Origin: Verpa conica
Lineage: Eukaryota > Ascomycota > Pezizomycetes > Pezizales > Morchellaceae
Reading direction: 5' to 3'
DNA length: 64,000 nt
Assembly (NCBI GenBank): GCA_033030425.1
Contig: JAUFSD010000023.1
Location: forward strand, 434,001 to 498,000
In this document: positions 1 through 12,143 of the stretch, one piece after another
Layout of the letters: each line of letters begins with the position of its first letter
Position numbering within the stretch: position 1 is the first letter of the stretch
The notes under the pieces: generated by a model
What the model was told of the DNA's origin: nothing
Database searches by the model: none
What the model saw: only the letters and a program-made list of their open reading frames with translations
Translations under genes and position numbers: made by a program

Positions 1-1309
1 AAAGTCATCCATTTGGCAGTGGTTAGAGCTGGCTAAATTCTACTATACATATTACGATTAACTGTTTTTGACAACTATTTAAGCCATCTAAGAGTTCGAT
101 CAAAAATTCAGACGGTACGAAAGATGTATGTATTCCTTCAGCTAGTCTCGTTTACACCCTCATGTTAGCTACGTAGCACAATTGGGGCACGTCATGTCTA
201 CCCTCTGAGCTTAGACCAATTATTTTTTGGCTGTATTTTGGCTCGGGGTTTCCGGGGAAAGTTCTGTGTATGAAATGGGCACGAGACTACATTCGTGGTT
301 ATATGAAACTGTTGATAAAAACGATCGCTGTTTCGTATGTCCGGATGGCCGATTCGACAGCCATATATAGGGATTGAATTGATAATGAATTTTTTTGGTA
401 GATCTATTAGACCGGACACGAGAGTATATGAGTTCGTGATATGAGCCACGTTGCTATGGGGGGAAACTCTAGCCTAGAAAACTCAGCGATCCAATGAGAT
501 CGCATGCTTATACTCGGTGTTGCGGCGTCCGGTCGCCCTTGCTGACTGAAACCTCAAGTGAGATTTAGTGCACGTGGGAAAGATGCTGTTTCTAGACATA
601 TCACCTACTTTGCTCTCCTTATACCGCTTTAACTTAGTAGCTACACGTTTATGCCTAGTCAGCTCTATCTGTAACGTGACTCTCACGAAAAACCATGAGG
701 ATTTAACAGCTACTTACAATATCTAAGGACTGGATAAGTTTATTATCCAATCGTAAGAGTAGTTACCAGTTACTAACTCCGGTTGGTTTAGAAATAGCTG
801 AGGATCGTAACGTTATTTGAGCCTCAGAACCTCCCTTAGTCGGTGAGAAGCAGGGAATTTACCAACTAGAGACGATATTTTTTTTACAGTTTTTCAGTCT
901 TATTTACTTCAAGAGATACTATACATTATTGTTCCAAAAAAGTATTTGTAAGGTAGTGTTCCCAAATATGATATCACACTAGTAATGCGATGCCCCTTAG
1001 AGTAAAGACGTCACTTTACTAGTCGTCCAAGGCTTCATTCAGGGCAATTTTATGGGCGTCCTTGCCAAGCCCTACTGTGTTTGTTTTTCTATAGGGTACT
1101 CTACGCCACGCGGACACGGTTCAGGTGTGGAGAGCACAGAGTAAGCACAGGGGCAGAAAATCAAGAGAATACTTCTGAAAAGTCGGAGATTTGAGCTAGA
1201 GAAATAAAATAGTGTTTTATTATAACGAATACTAAGCAAAAAAGCAAAAGCTGGTTACCGTTGATTAGATTGCACACAAAATCTAACCTCCTATGTGACG
1301 AGCCTTGAT

Positions 1310-1505
1310 ATTTCTAGTAAAATATACTATTTCCAGTAAAATATACTATTTCCAGTAAAATATACTATTTCCAGTAAAATATACTATTTCCAGTAAAATA
1401 TACTATTTCCAGTAAAATATACTATTTCCAGTAAAATATACTATTTCCAGTAAAATATACTATTTCCAGTAAAATATACTATTTCCAGTAAAATATACTA
1501 TTTCC
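1310..1505. repeat. 19-bp minisatellite, about 10 copies
   Basis: The unit atttccagtaaaatatact is repeated head to tail about 10.3 times. Copies are practically identical; the first has ctag instead of ccag. No spacers separate the units, so this is a simple tandem repeat and not a CRISPR array. The homogeneity suggests recent expansion by slippage or unequal exchange. Confidence 0.95.
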
Positions 1506-2680
1506 TCAACTTATCGCTACCATCAACCCTAGGGACCTTTTAATCTCCCTTCTGAGACATAGTATCAAAAGAGAAGTAGTAGTACTGCTACCCAGTTTCT
1601 TACGATAAACAATTAGCAAGGCCAAAATCCTCGGTAGTAAGTCAATGTGAATCAGGAAGTCAATACTTACTAAATTGATCTTTTTTAAATATTGTAGAAA
1701 AGTTACAACTTGAGTTAAGGTTTTCTGCACCTATGATAAATATAAATTTCAGGATCCTTTATGAATACATCAATATAGAGAGTAAACGGTTAAGACTTAC
1801 TGGCACTGGTGATTTAAGCTTTTGGGTTACCCGCCAAAAGAAAGTTTATAATAGTTCTCTATTTAAATATCGCTATATATGCTTTAGTTAGCCTTCCCAG
1901 GGGATTCCCTAATAATATCAATAAGGAAGAAATGTTATATACAATTTGGAGTTTGCATTGCTTTTTGGCTGGGAGTGGCTGGGAGTGGCTTTATGCCACT
2001 CCATGCTGATGCTTTCAAATGAACTTAAGGCCGCGCTCCAGGATGAGCCTTACGGGATTAGAAGAAAATAATATAGTCCGGTAGGGATCGTCGGCTGTTA
2101 TTATATGTGGTAGTAAGGTTCTGTTTCTGTATTATGTTTTCGCACTAAAGGGAGATAAGCACCAGCCCCCAATAGAAGGAGAAAAGGGAGAAACGTACTG
2201 TTTCAGCAAGTATAACCATCTCTTTGGGGGATTTGTAAACCCCAACGAGAAGCTTGTATATTCATTTTTAAGGTTTCTGTTTTGCGGTTATCTGACAGGG
2301 CCCTGGCCTAGGGGTCATGCTAGAATCTAGTTTCTTTTTTTTCCAGATTGCTTAAAATATTATATACGCAACTATCGGTATGACAGTGGCTCTTTTTATC
2401 GTATCTATGTGGTCTGTTATGCCTGTGCTCTTGAAGGCCTTATAGTTGTTGCTCAGTGCATCGTGCCAAATATTCAGCACACGGTATATTTTGTCCAGGG
2501 CCTTGACTCCTAATCTATAATCTCAGTTCTTTGTGTTTTATCCCCTCGTGGCCGGAGTTCCTTGCTAGGCTGCTTAGGGGGTTAGAAACGCTCGTTTATG
2601 GTAGTGATGTAGTAACCTTTAGGGAAACACAAACTTACGTAGCGAATCCCCTGGTAGATTGAAACCTAAGCATAGGCGGC

Positions 2681-3058
2681 TGGAGTACCCAATTCATCCT
2701 GAAGAGAGGGCAAGTTGTTCGGAGTGAATTTCAGCTGGAGTGATTGTGGGAGGAGATAGGGCTGGAGTGGTGGATGAAGGTTTAAAGACAATGTTGAAAG
2801 GATGATTGTTGAAAGCAAGTATGGGTTGATATCTTATAGTACAAGTTGATTGAAACAAGAGAGGAGAAAAAGAAAGAATAAGAGGGGAGAGCCCCTACTT
2901 ATATAGTTTAAAACGACACTAGTTACTAGTGTCGTTCATGACGTCAATGCAATGTTTGTCTTCAAAAGTAATTGAGGTGAGTGACGATCTATGAAGTTAT
3001 TTGTGGGACTTCTAAGCCTCAGACTGCGCCACAACGCCCACTGGGTAATGAACCTCCA
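2681..3058. mobile_element. Possible solo LTR (weak)
   Basis: The segment begins tggag and ends ctcca, i.e. 5-bp inverted termini of the TG..CA type. It contains a purine-rich tract (about 2850-2890) followed by a tatata motif near 2900, an arrangement seen in LTR promoters. No target-site duplication was found at the edges and no internal retrotransposon coding sequence is present, so this call is tentative. Confidence 0.25.
2912..2936. repeat. 25-bp perfect palindrome
   Basis: aacgacactagt is followed by one base and then by its exact reverse complement. Both 12-bp arms are perfect. It lies inside the possible solo LTR. Function unknown; it could be a factor-binding site or a hairpin. Confidence 0.85.
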
Positions 3059-3789
3059 CAACCCTTCAAGTATATAGTCGACTGAAACAACTTAGTCTTT
3101 TTCCCGCTCTTAGCTCTTTACCCCAACTTTTCTAGGACAAGCACTGGCCCAGAGTTATTCCTACGTAAGAAAAATGATCTTAAGAGCGGGAATCATATCT
3201 TATGGCCCTCTTTTGGTATACATACATGTCGTGTTGCGTCATAACTACATGTACATACATGTATCATCGTCTGAATCTGAAAACCGCACTAAAAACACCG
3301 ACATTATAACCGCTTTTTCCGGCACACCGCTGAAGAGATTCTCGTATAATTATGCATGATGAAACCTAGTCATAAATCCACACCCTGTAATGGCGTTAAA
3401 GGCTTGATTTTTAGTTGTTTAGTCACTCGGGCGATGATATATGACCGAGGACTATACCTTCTACTAGATACTTGTAGTTGAGTGTAGGCACACACAGCCC
3501 CTAGCTATCGATACTTAAGCACCTATCTCGTACTTCTACAATTATCAAGGCAAAGGACTATTATAAGTGATATTAAGTATACAATCTTTTAGCGCCGAGA
3601 GATGATCCGGGGTCCCATCCCTGAATAGAAGTTCGCTGACCCCAGACCACTGTCCACTCGGTTATCGGCAAGACTACGGAGCCAAGCCCGCAACTGCATA
3701 CATAAGGGTCTAGACAATAGGATATAGAGATGTCTTCCCAAGCTTCAATTGACTCATACAATCAATGATATCTCCCCCGCACTTGCAGA

Positions 3790-4900
3790 ATGTCCTTAAA
3801 GCTGTTCAATACCGTTCATTTACGCCCAGTATTCACAAGACCACTCCCAAGTAGAATTGTCACACCTCAACTAAGGAAACTCCCACCACTGAAACGCTCA
3901 ATAATGTCAACCACTGCTGCCAAGTCCTATGATCCAATAGCCCTAACTGGCTTCTCAGCTGCCACAGCTTATGATGCTCACCGGCCCTCATATATCCCTG
4001 CGGCTCTCTCGCACCTCTTATCCCAGCTCAATGTCTCCAACACCCCCGGTGCCAAGATCGTTGATCTTGCCGCGGGGACTGGAAAGTTCACCGAGCTTCT
4101 AGCTGCCCGTGATGAAGGCTACAAAATTATAGCCGTCGAACCACATAATCAAATGATAGCCACACTGAAAGCGAAACAACTCAAGGGAGTTGAAGTCAAA
4201 GAGGGGGACGCATACTCTATTCCAGTAGAGGATGAGTGGGCTGATGCAGTTGTAATTGCACAGGTGAAAGCCCTACTCCAGAGGTTAAGATCACGCTGCT
4301 AAAATAGAATAGGCGTTCCACTGGTATATTTATTCTTAAAAATCTTTTTTTTTTTTTTTTGGTGTCTCCTGCTCTAATATCTATAGGTTTGCAAATGTTA
4401 CGGCACTTACTGAGGTTGCTCGTGTCCTCCCTACTGGGCGTCGTGTTGGATTGATTTGGAACGTGGAGGATTATAACCAGGCGCGCACATACAATGCAAA
4501 GACCCCGTGGGAGGGTCAGCTACGAGATGTGAATTGGAAATATACTACCGATAGCTCGCCGCGCTATAAGAGCCTGAAATGGGCGGCGGCATTTGACGAC
4601 CAAACGGTGTTTTCGAAGCCAGAGGAGAAGATCTTCGAGGTGGAGATCTGGTTGGATAAGGAAGCGTTGTGGAAAAGACTGGGGACGTTGAGTAATATAG
4701 CGAATTTGAATGAGGAAGAGAATAAGGTATTGTTTCTGCCTAAGCTACTACTGGTGATGCTGATATCTAGAACTATGGTGTAGGGTTTGAGGAAGGAGTT
4801 TGATGCTGTTTTGGAGAAGGGGGAGGGTTTGGAGAGAAATGAGAAGGGTGAAATCGCAGTTCATTATATCGTCCATACAGCATGGGCTACTAAGCTTTGA
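3790..4900 (+). CDS. SAM-dependent methyltransferase (type 11/Crg1-Tmt1-like)
   Basis: Four exons: 3790-4263, 4313-4323, 4387-4726 and 4784-4900, joining in frame to 313 aa. Motif I of class I methyltransferases is visible (VDLAAGTGKF, about residue 94), followed by an acidic strand end (VEPHNQM). The family's AFHWF motif is split across the 11-nt second exon (gcgttccactg), so this exon is required. The C-terminus ends HTAWATKL, typical of the fungal relatives. The first 38 residues before a second Met at 3904 are basic and hydroxylated; they could be a mitochondrial presequence, or translation may start at that second Met. Substrate unknown; relatives include trans-aconitate methyltransferase-like enzymes. 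It is followed by an A-rich stretch near 5041. Confidence 0.8.
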
Positions 4901-5114
4901 GTTGAGGAAGGATATAGTTAGAAGTGGATTTTACTCTACAGACCCTGATATGAATACCAACATGCATTTTGGAACAGTGGCATCAGTTAATCTCAACTTT
5001 TCTTCTATCTCAGCTCCATACTATCCTAATGTTATAACCATAAAAAAAAAAAAAAAGCTCTAAGATATACTGTAATCTAGAATACAAGCTCGTACTAGCC
5101 TCTCCAGAAGTAGT

Positions 5115-8100
5115 TCAAAATCCCGTCTTCCTCTTCTTCCTCACAGCAACTCTCCCTCCATGTTTCCCCCTCTCGACCTGGCTCACTATCTGTGAACTTC
5201 CCGCAACCTGCGAACTCCCCCGAACCTGAACCTGCACTTGACTCGACCCAACGACCGGTCTTACCGGCTGCGAAGCCACCGTTATTGCCGGTGGCTGAGG
5301 ATTCATCCCCAAACTCCAGTTCTCCACATCTCCCCTCAGCTTATTTACCGCATCCCCCTTCTTGGCGCTATTCTTCCTTCGGTGCTGTCGCTTCTTTTTC
5401 CGGATACCAGACTGCTCGCCGGGTATATACTCATACTCCCAAGGGTCCTCGCCGATGTCCCATTTACTCAGGACACTAGTCATTCCCTCAGGGAGAACGA
5501 CACGGGTGGCTACATTCGCGTATGTTCGTATCCTTATTAATGGCTCCGGTTCCAAAGGTATCGGAGGTGTACTAGCGCCAGTATCCTGGGAGGGTGGTAG
5601 CAGGGGAGGAAGGCTCTCTGGTTTAGGCTCTAAATTGACACCGACGCTAGAGAGCCAGATTTCGGTGGCGATCATCCTGCATATGCGTTCTCGGTGGAGA
5701 CGTATTTTACCGGGTGTTTTCTCAGGTAGTGAGTTCACCCAGGTGCTGACGAGCGTGTTGTAAAGTGGTAGGATCGAAAGCTGCACAGGAAACGTGGTGA
5801 CTAGATCAACTGGATCTTCAACGGGGTCTTGTGTAATGAGGAATTCATTATTACTATTCGACGGGATTAGACTCTTGATCTGGTATTCTCTCAAGCTCTC
5901 ATCTGCGAGAAGGAGGCTTTGGATTGATGCTTGAAAATCCTCTAGGCGGTCATAGAGTAGTTCTGGCTGTCGGAGATTTAGGAGCGATATGATACCCAGA
6001 TCACCGCGGGCGAGACGGATGGATAAAAGATCTTTGATATGCGCCGTGGAAGCGGTGATGGAGTTTTTTTGATCATCTTCGGTAGCTGTACGAAGGCAGG
6101 GAGCAACCTGGTTGAATGCGTGGGTATAAAGAAGGTTAAGATCTGCCCTTACTCGACGGGCCTTCTTGCTGACTTCGCTCTTGATATTGGTTTTACTTTT
6201 GGTAGGTCGTACGGCGACTGCGCTGTCTGAGGAATCGCTATCGCTAGCACTAGGACTACTCGTCTCATTCTTCATATATTCATCTTCAGCGCCTGTCGCA
6301 CCATAGGTTTTCGTTGCTTCCCATATTCGCACATGATCCTTTCCTTTCTTCTTTACTAGCCGGAAGTTGCCCTCCTTGTTACAATACATTCTCTGCGTAA
6401 TGCCTAGCTCAGCATTGACTCCAAAGCCGGTGAAGAATCGAAGGTCTTCATCAGCGAGGTACTCTTCCCCCTTCTCGTCTGTCTCGCCGTGCTGCTTTAG
6501 TGGGCATGGTAGGATATTTAGCCCGAATGACACGGGTGTTTGTACATTATGGGGGGTAGGTCCAGAGATGAGGGATGGGTTCCCAAGGAAGGTTGGGAAT
6601 TGCTCAGTTTCGTTGAGGGAGAAGCGGTAGGATGTTATGAGGTGGTTTAGGCGGGAGTATATTAGAGCATTGATAGTTGCTATTTGTCCCTGTTAGCCTG
6701 GATACATAGAGAGAATTCGAGACTTACAGTCATTAATGTTGAAAAGTTCCATCGAGAGAGAGGTATCTTTGTGGTGTCTGTGGTGAGGAATATTCATTAA
6801 AGGTTTTCCCGACTGGCGCATATCCACCCATGTCAGTCCGGCCGCAGTGAGTATGAATGCATCGTAGGCGTAGTTTTCCAAAGACGGACCACGCTGAAGG
6901 TCGAGTATCCAGCCTTGATCGACGGCTTGGTCAACAGGAATAGTGATTTCCGATCTTGTTGAAGGAGAGCTCTATACCAACTATCAGTATTAAAAGCACC
7001 ATATGGTCCTGGGAGTAATAGCACACCCTTATATCAAATAACCCTGCCCTCTTCCTATCACACGCCAAAACACTATTCAAATCCCCCCCCCAGACAATTC
7101 TTCCCCACCCACCCCCAGTACCATCTTCCGAAGCTATGCTCCCATTCGCATACTCCTCCACATTGAGATCCACGCGAATTCGCAAATCACGGTGCTGCCG
7201 ACCTTCAATATCATAGACCCCCCATTTCCCACTTTCGTCGATAATCGCAAACTGGCGCTCATACCAAGGGTTGAAATCAACATGGGCATGAGCAGCTTTG
7301 CCAGTCCCAGACACATCAATATTCACCAGTCGATTCGCCGTAAGTCTAGTAGAGCGACCAGCAAGAGGTATATTGAGTCGATTCTGACGAAGTATAGTTG
7401 TACCGACCGCAGTTCTAATAGCGACATTCGCTACAACACCTTGCAGGAAAAAAAATAACCAAAATAATGAATGAGTAAATAGTTTCTATTCACAAACTAT
7501 ATATTCTAAAACACCAAGAAAGAAAAGAAAAAAAAAATTTAAAAACTCACGTTTCGACCCTTCACCGCCTTTCTTTCCAGCCACACACACCTGTTTAATC
7601 CTACTCCCAAACTCTGCAACCTGTCCGGCACCCTCGATCCGTAGTAATCCAACACCTACACCCTTCACACCTTCTAAGCCCCGATAGCCCTCCACCACCA
7701 CACCAGCACCGAGGTCTGCACCGATAGGTCCCATCGCATACACAGCCGTATCAATCAACCTGGTGCCCTTGCTCTCGTCAACGGCCTTTCCGAACGCGAG
7801 AAGGCTCCCAACACCTGGGTCCAGTAGCTCCGCGTGCGTCGACACCACATGGGATTCTTCGAGAAATTCGTCTATGAACCCTAGTGCGGCGCCCATTTCT
7901 GGCGCGTCTTGGGTCACGCATCGTGACCACCATTTTCGCTCTCGGAAGGGTCGTAGGCTCTTTGGAGGGGCGCGGGCGAGGGTGCTTTGTACTGCGGTGG
8001 TGATTGGTGTGATTGGTCGGAGTTTAAGGTCTGTGGTGGAGTGGGGGTTAGCTTAATCTTTCTCTCTTTCCCCTTTCCCCCCTCCTCCCCCCCCTCCTCC

Positions 8101-8249
8101 CCCTCCCCTCCTCCTCCCTGGTTTGTTTATAATATGAATTGGAGATTGAGATGGGTGGAGTTACCGTGGTCTGGGTCCCGGGCGTGGTGTAGCCATTTTT
8201 GTAGTGTTGGGGAGTAGATTGAAGGGCGTGTTGGGTCCAGGGATAGCAT
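5115..8249 (-). CDS. RRN6: RRN6-like RNA polymerase I core-factor subunit
   Basis: Five exons on the minus strand: 8249-8165, 8051-7551, 7439-7027, 6971-6728 and 6679-5115, which sum to 935 aa in frame. Rrn6 belongs to the Pol I core factor that binds the rDNA promoter in the nucleolus. The call rests on the family-like segments NPWYERQFAIIDESGKWGVYD and GWGRIVWGGDLN from the N-terminal propeller region, a helical middle, and a Ser/Gln-rich then basic tail ending RKKRKTGF, a hallmark of fungal Rrn6. The 6971-6728 exon joins correctly only if the acceptor before 6679 is used. The start is uncertain: the frame is open back to 8306 behind a possible acceptor, so a further 5' exon may exist. Neighbour TTC27/EMW1 lies on the same strand upstream. 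Confidence 0.72.
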
Positions 8250-8602
8250 TTGGGGAATTTCGGTGGTGAGGTTGTCCAGGTCACGGATCTTGTATATCGG
8301 GGAAACCTAACCCTGGTGCGAGAAATGCCAAGCGTCACGGGTAAGCACTCGGTATACTTGGGGTGAATCAATAAATACATGGAGCCTTTCTGCTAAGGTG
8401 TTATGCTTGGGGTTTGTATTCACCTAATATAAATGACAGATGTTTTGATCGTAACAAAATGCTTTGTTTTAAGGGTATGCTCTCAAACATTGTCGAGTGA
8501 CACACCATGATTCAAGTATCCCACATCTAAACATAAACTTTTGTTTTACAAAACAAGCAGCTAGGAAAGCATAATACAAACCACAAAAAACAACCCTTTA
8601 AT

Positions 8603-11365
8603 CTAAGCTTTCAACCCTTCTAGTGCCTCCTTCAACCTCTCCCACCCTTTACTATCCTCCCAGCTCCCTTTCCCCCTCCCCATCACCCCTCTCACCGTAC
8701 TCCTCGCCTTGAATCTCCAATCCTTCGCCACCATCTCTCCCGTACCTAACCCTTCTGTCCTCTCCATTTCTCCTAGAGACGCATACGCATCACATAGCTC
8801 CACCGTCGCATCCACGAGTCCATCCCACGCCGCCTCGGTTGTATCCGTGACCCCCGGACGAGCTTGAACAGCCCTCCAAGCCTTCTCCTCCGCATCTAAC
8901 GCATCGCGCGGCCTCTTACGCCACAAAGCCAACTTTGAAACAAGTTTCCATAGACGCGCATCGTGGGTAATGAGCGGTATTACATCTTTCTCGACAAGCT
9001 CCACCACCATTTTCGGCAGACCCGGTTTGGAAGGGTCGTAGCCGGATGGCGAGGCTGATTCAAGGTCTGTAGTGATGATATGGCGTACAAGGAGCTCAAG
9101 TACATCAGCGTCCACGCAGCTCTCACCTGCCGACTCTTTACGTAGTTCAATGATCCTCTTCATCGCCACAACAACATCTGTATACGACGGCGGTGTCACA
9201 GACGCCGCAATTACAAGAAGGTTCTCCCATATTCGCCATGAATCATATTTAGAGCTGCTTGCACGCTTCAGTGCTGCTAGAGCGTTACGTTTGTTGTTTT
9301 CCTTCTGGACGAGTCTGTGGTTCTCCTCGTCTTGGTTTTCGTCCCTGATTTCGAACTCTTCGTCTGTGGCTTCTTCACCCTGGCGCCATGCGGCTTGGGC
9401 GGGGAGTTTTGTTTCGCGGCGGAGAAGCGCGCTGGCGAGGTTGGACCATGCTTCTGCGTCTGTTTCGTCTATCGAGACGGTGCGGGTGAAGGCTTCGACG
9501 GCGCCTTCCCAGTTCTCGAGCTCGAGCCAGCAGCAGCCGAGGGCGAACCAGGAGGCGTGGTTGAGAGGGTTGACGTTGAGTGAGGCCGTGTAGGCGTCGG
9601 CGGACTTTTTGTGTTCGTTTGCAGAAAAGTAGTGGCGTCCTAGTGATCTCTTTGCACGAGCGTAGCGGCCGTTTGATACATCCCATGCACGCTCATAATG
9701 GGCGGGGTTGGAGTCGATATCGCCGAGGATGCACCATAGTCTAGCTGCATTGGCGGGAGGTGGTGAGACCTCTTCTCGCTGATCATCGGGGATGCCTTCA
9801 GGAGCAGGGTAGAAGAGTTGGTCTCGAATGATCTTGCGGGCTTTATCTTCCTTTTCTGTGGCGGCCCAGCAGAGGGCTACTTCTGCCCACATTTGTAGCC
9901 GCTCGTAGATCTCGAGGGCGGTGCGGAGACCGCCGAGGGAGATCCAACGAGATGCAAGTTCTGCTTCTAGGTCCCAGCGAGTGGGGACTGAAAGTTGGTG
10001 AATATACAACAGGCGCTCTTTGATCGGCGCTGCTTCATCCTCCTTGGCACGGGGGAGGAATGTCGTTGTGCCATTCGTCGAGGTTGTGTTATCTGTAGAC
10101 TGAGTAGTATCGGCGATAACTTGGTCGACGACTGCTTGGAGTTGGAGAAGACCACGCTCGATAGTGCGGGAGCGGTATCCTTCCATTTTTGAACGCACGA
10201 GGAGGCCAAGAGTGTAGACCTCCCAGTTTGTGGAGTGTTTCAGTACACGTTCAGCATAGGGCATCATCTCTTCCCGAGTTAGCCCCTCGGCAGGGTTCGT
10301 GTTCTTGATTGTTTCAGCTACCAGTAGGAGAATCGCTGAATCGAGGGGATGAAGCTTCGGTTGCTCGTTCGGGTCAAGGTCGACAAGTGCTGCCGGAAGG
10401 TTCGTACTATCCTCCACTACAGTTGTAGATTTAGGAGTAAATGCTATCGACTCGAGCAGGGTATCGTCATTTAGATTAAGAGCTTTCGGTTTTAGGACTT
10501 CATCTCCCCCATTAGCCTTCGGTTCATCCGCACTCTTTGCGAGTACAACAAGCTGACTCGTATCCGTCTGTTGGAACTTTGTCCTCTTCCCCATCACACC
10601 CGTAAGTGCATAAACCAACCCCGTTGCACTAGCAGCCTCCTCAAACCCCTTGAGCGCCTTGACATCGTGGCCAAAATACGTATCCACCAGCGCCTTCTCC
10701 ACCAAGAACCGCGCTCTGATAGCCGGTGTCTGTGCTGCCGCTAGTGGCTGGAGGTAAGCTATATCCTCATAAATGCTATTGTGAAGTGTCGCAGTAGCCT
10801 CCGAGAGGATCTTCTGGTGTGTGAAGTTGACACGCATTCTCCACCACCTTACCGTTGCGACCTCGGTGAAGGAGTCGAAACGCGAAGAGTTGAGAACCGC
10901 GCGTGAAAGTGCGAGTAGGAGTGATTTAGGAGTGAGGTGGTAGGCTGATTCACCGTCGACCGAGAGGGAGCTGACAGTTGCTTTCTCGACCGCTTTAACG
11001 AATTCCGTGTCCTCGCCTAGCGCCCTTGGGAGGAGTAGAATCTCGGGGGAGAAAGGAAGCGGTGGGCCGGTGACGTTCGCTTGGATGAATGACCATAGTC
11101 CTACGATCCCAATACTCAGTAATAAATGCCCCGACGCACTGCTTGATGCCATCCGTCGCTCGATGTAACCTGCATAGTCGAGTGAACTCCGTAGATATTC
11201 AATATCACTATCCTCTGCTGCGCAGAGCAGGGTTTGGACGGCTTCTGAGCGGAATAGTGCATCGAAGTCGCCTGCAGAGACTAGTTCGAGTCCGTCAGCG
11301 GCCGTGGTAGTAGGGATATCGAGGCCGGCGATGAGAGACCATTCGTGGGGTGTTATGTCAGCCAT
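8603..11365 (-). CDS. EMW1: TTC27/EMW1-like TPR protein
   Basis: Single exon, 920 aa. The C-terminal half contains tetratricopeptide repeats. The family signature RYARAKRSLGRHYF precedes two clear TPR units (SADAYTASLNVNPLNHASWF and EAFTRTVSIDETDAEAWSNL). The N-terminal half is helical and not repetitive by eye. The human relative is TTC27 and the budding-yeast relative is Emw1 (YNL313C), an essential protein linked to cell-wall integrity; the molecular activity is not settled. Length matches the family (about 850-950 aa). An acidic, Gln-rich insert (EEATDEEFEIRDENQDEE) lies between TPRs. The start ATG at 11365 has no in-frame upstream Met nearby. Confidence 0.88.
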   Translation of the reverse strand: MADITPHEWSLIAGLDIPTTTAADGLELVSAGDFDALFRSEAVQTLLCAAEDSDIEYLRSSLDYAGYIERRMASSSASGHLLLSIGIVGLWSFIQANVTGPPLPFSPEILLLPRALGEDTEFVKAVEKATVSSLSVDGESAYHLTPKSLLLALSRAVLNSSRFDSFTEVATVRWWRMRVNFTHQKILSEATATLHNSIYEDIAYLQPLAAAQTPAIRARFLVEKALVDTYFGHDVKALKGFEEAASATGLVYALTGVMGKRTKFQQTDTSQLVVLAKSADEPKANGGDEVLKPKALNLNDDTLLESIAFTPKSTTVVEDSTNLPAALVDLDPNEQPKLHPLDSAILLLVAETIKNTNPAEGLTREEMMPYAERVLKHSTNWEVYTLGLLVRSKMEGYRSRTIERGLLQLQAVVDQVIADTTQSTDNTTSTNGTTTFLPRAKEDEAAPIKERLLYIHQLSVPTRWDLEAELASRWISLGGLRTALEIYERLQMWAEVALCWAATEKEDKARKIIRDQLFYPAPEGIPDDQREEVSPPPANAARLWCILGDIDSNPAHYERAWDVSNGRYARAKRSLGRHYFSANEHKKSADAYTASLNVNPLNHASWFALGCCWLELENWEGAVEAFTRTVSIDETDAEAWSNLASALLRRETKLPAQAAWRQGEEATDEEFEIRDENQDEENHRLVQKENNKRNALAALKRASSSKYDSWRIWENLLVIAASVTPPSYTDVVVAMKRIIELRKESAGESCVDADVLELLVRHIITTDLESASPSGYDPSKPGLPKMVVELVEKDVIPLITHDARLWKLVSKLALWRKRPRDALDAEEKAWRAVQARPGVTDTTEAAWDGLVDATVELCDAYASLGEMERTEGLGTGEMVAKDWRFKARSTVRGVMGRGKGSWEDSKGWERLKEALEGLKA

Positions 11366-12143
11366 AGTATCTACTTGACGGGTCGTGAGGGTTGAGTAGG
11401 GCAGGACTTACTTGAGGCGAAAGTGACTTGTGATTATAAATTCTGCCCCACCATCGAGTCATCATGGTGGGGTTGTGAGGCTCAAAGGTAGCCGGGTAAC
11501 TGGGTGGGGGGTATTATTTAATTCCACTTGAAGCCTGCAGATATCTGGATAGGTGGGAGTTCTACGAGATGTCAAGACTACATGTAGCAGAGGTAAATCC
11601 TATTCTTAAAGAGGAATATTATCTATTTCCTAGAGATGTTTATACTTTGTCTCATATCGATGCCTTGGCTGGGAAATGATCATTTTGTCACATTTCTTGA
11701 TAGTCCCCGGGAAAGCAACAATCAGCGGGAAACAAACACCAGGAAAAGCAAACTCGCAGCGAAAACAACATAAATTATTCAATCTTAAGATATAAACCTC
11801 CTATATAACCGCTCATAATCATCTATACCTTTCACAAGCCCACCACTCCAAGACAAACCCTAACTTGCAGCCTGCAAGCCGGGTAACCTATGCATAGACG
11901 GACTGTCTTTTATGGTTCCTCTGCAGCCACAAAAGAGAAAGAAAACCAGCTGCTTTAGCCTCACCCACCATTAACTAAACGTCCAACCATCGCCTTCTTT
12001 CCACCTCCATCAACCACCCTCCCCCCTCCCCCGCTTTTCTTTTTATATTTATAAACTCTTCAGGCTTCATCTACCCGACTATTCCAATTCGAGTAAAACA
12101 CAAACAATTCTAGTCTAAACCACACCATAGAACGCAGTCAATC
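11366..12143. other. Intergenic region between TPR gene and eIF3b copy 1
   Basis: The divergent promoter region for the TPR gene (-) and eIF3b copy 1 (+). There is a CT-rich tract at about 12000-12060, just upstream of the eIF3b start, as is common in fungal promoters of highly expressed genes. No further gene or repeat was seen. Confidence 0.5.

Larger units (their letters stand above)
1..3789. other. Gene-free left flank
   Basis: No open frame here shows a recognisable protein family, and the longest frames are short and without plausible splice context. Visible content is a 19-bp tandem array, an 8-bp-stem hairpin at 1982-2002, a possible solo LTR and a 25-bp palindrome, listed separately where useful. 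The rest is AT-rich, stop-dense sequence. It looks like intergenic or decayed repeat sequence; that is inference. Confidence 0.6.

Noticed and set aside
1310..1505. Regular repeats as a CRISPR-like array
   Set aside because: The 19-bp units are directly adjacent without spacers and the surrounding genes are eukaryotic with introns; it is a minisatellite.
6679..6728. Apparent frameshift in the RRN6-like gene
   Set aside because: Using the acceptor at ...aaatag before 6679 instead of the one ten bases upstream closes the frame (NINDSTINALIY), so no lesion is needed.
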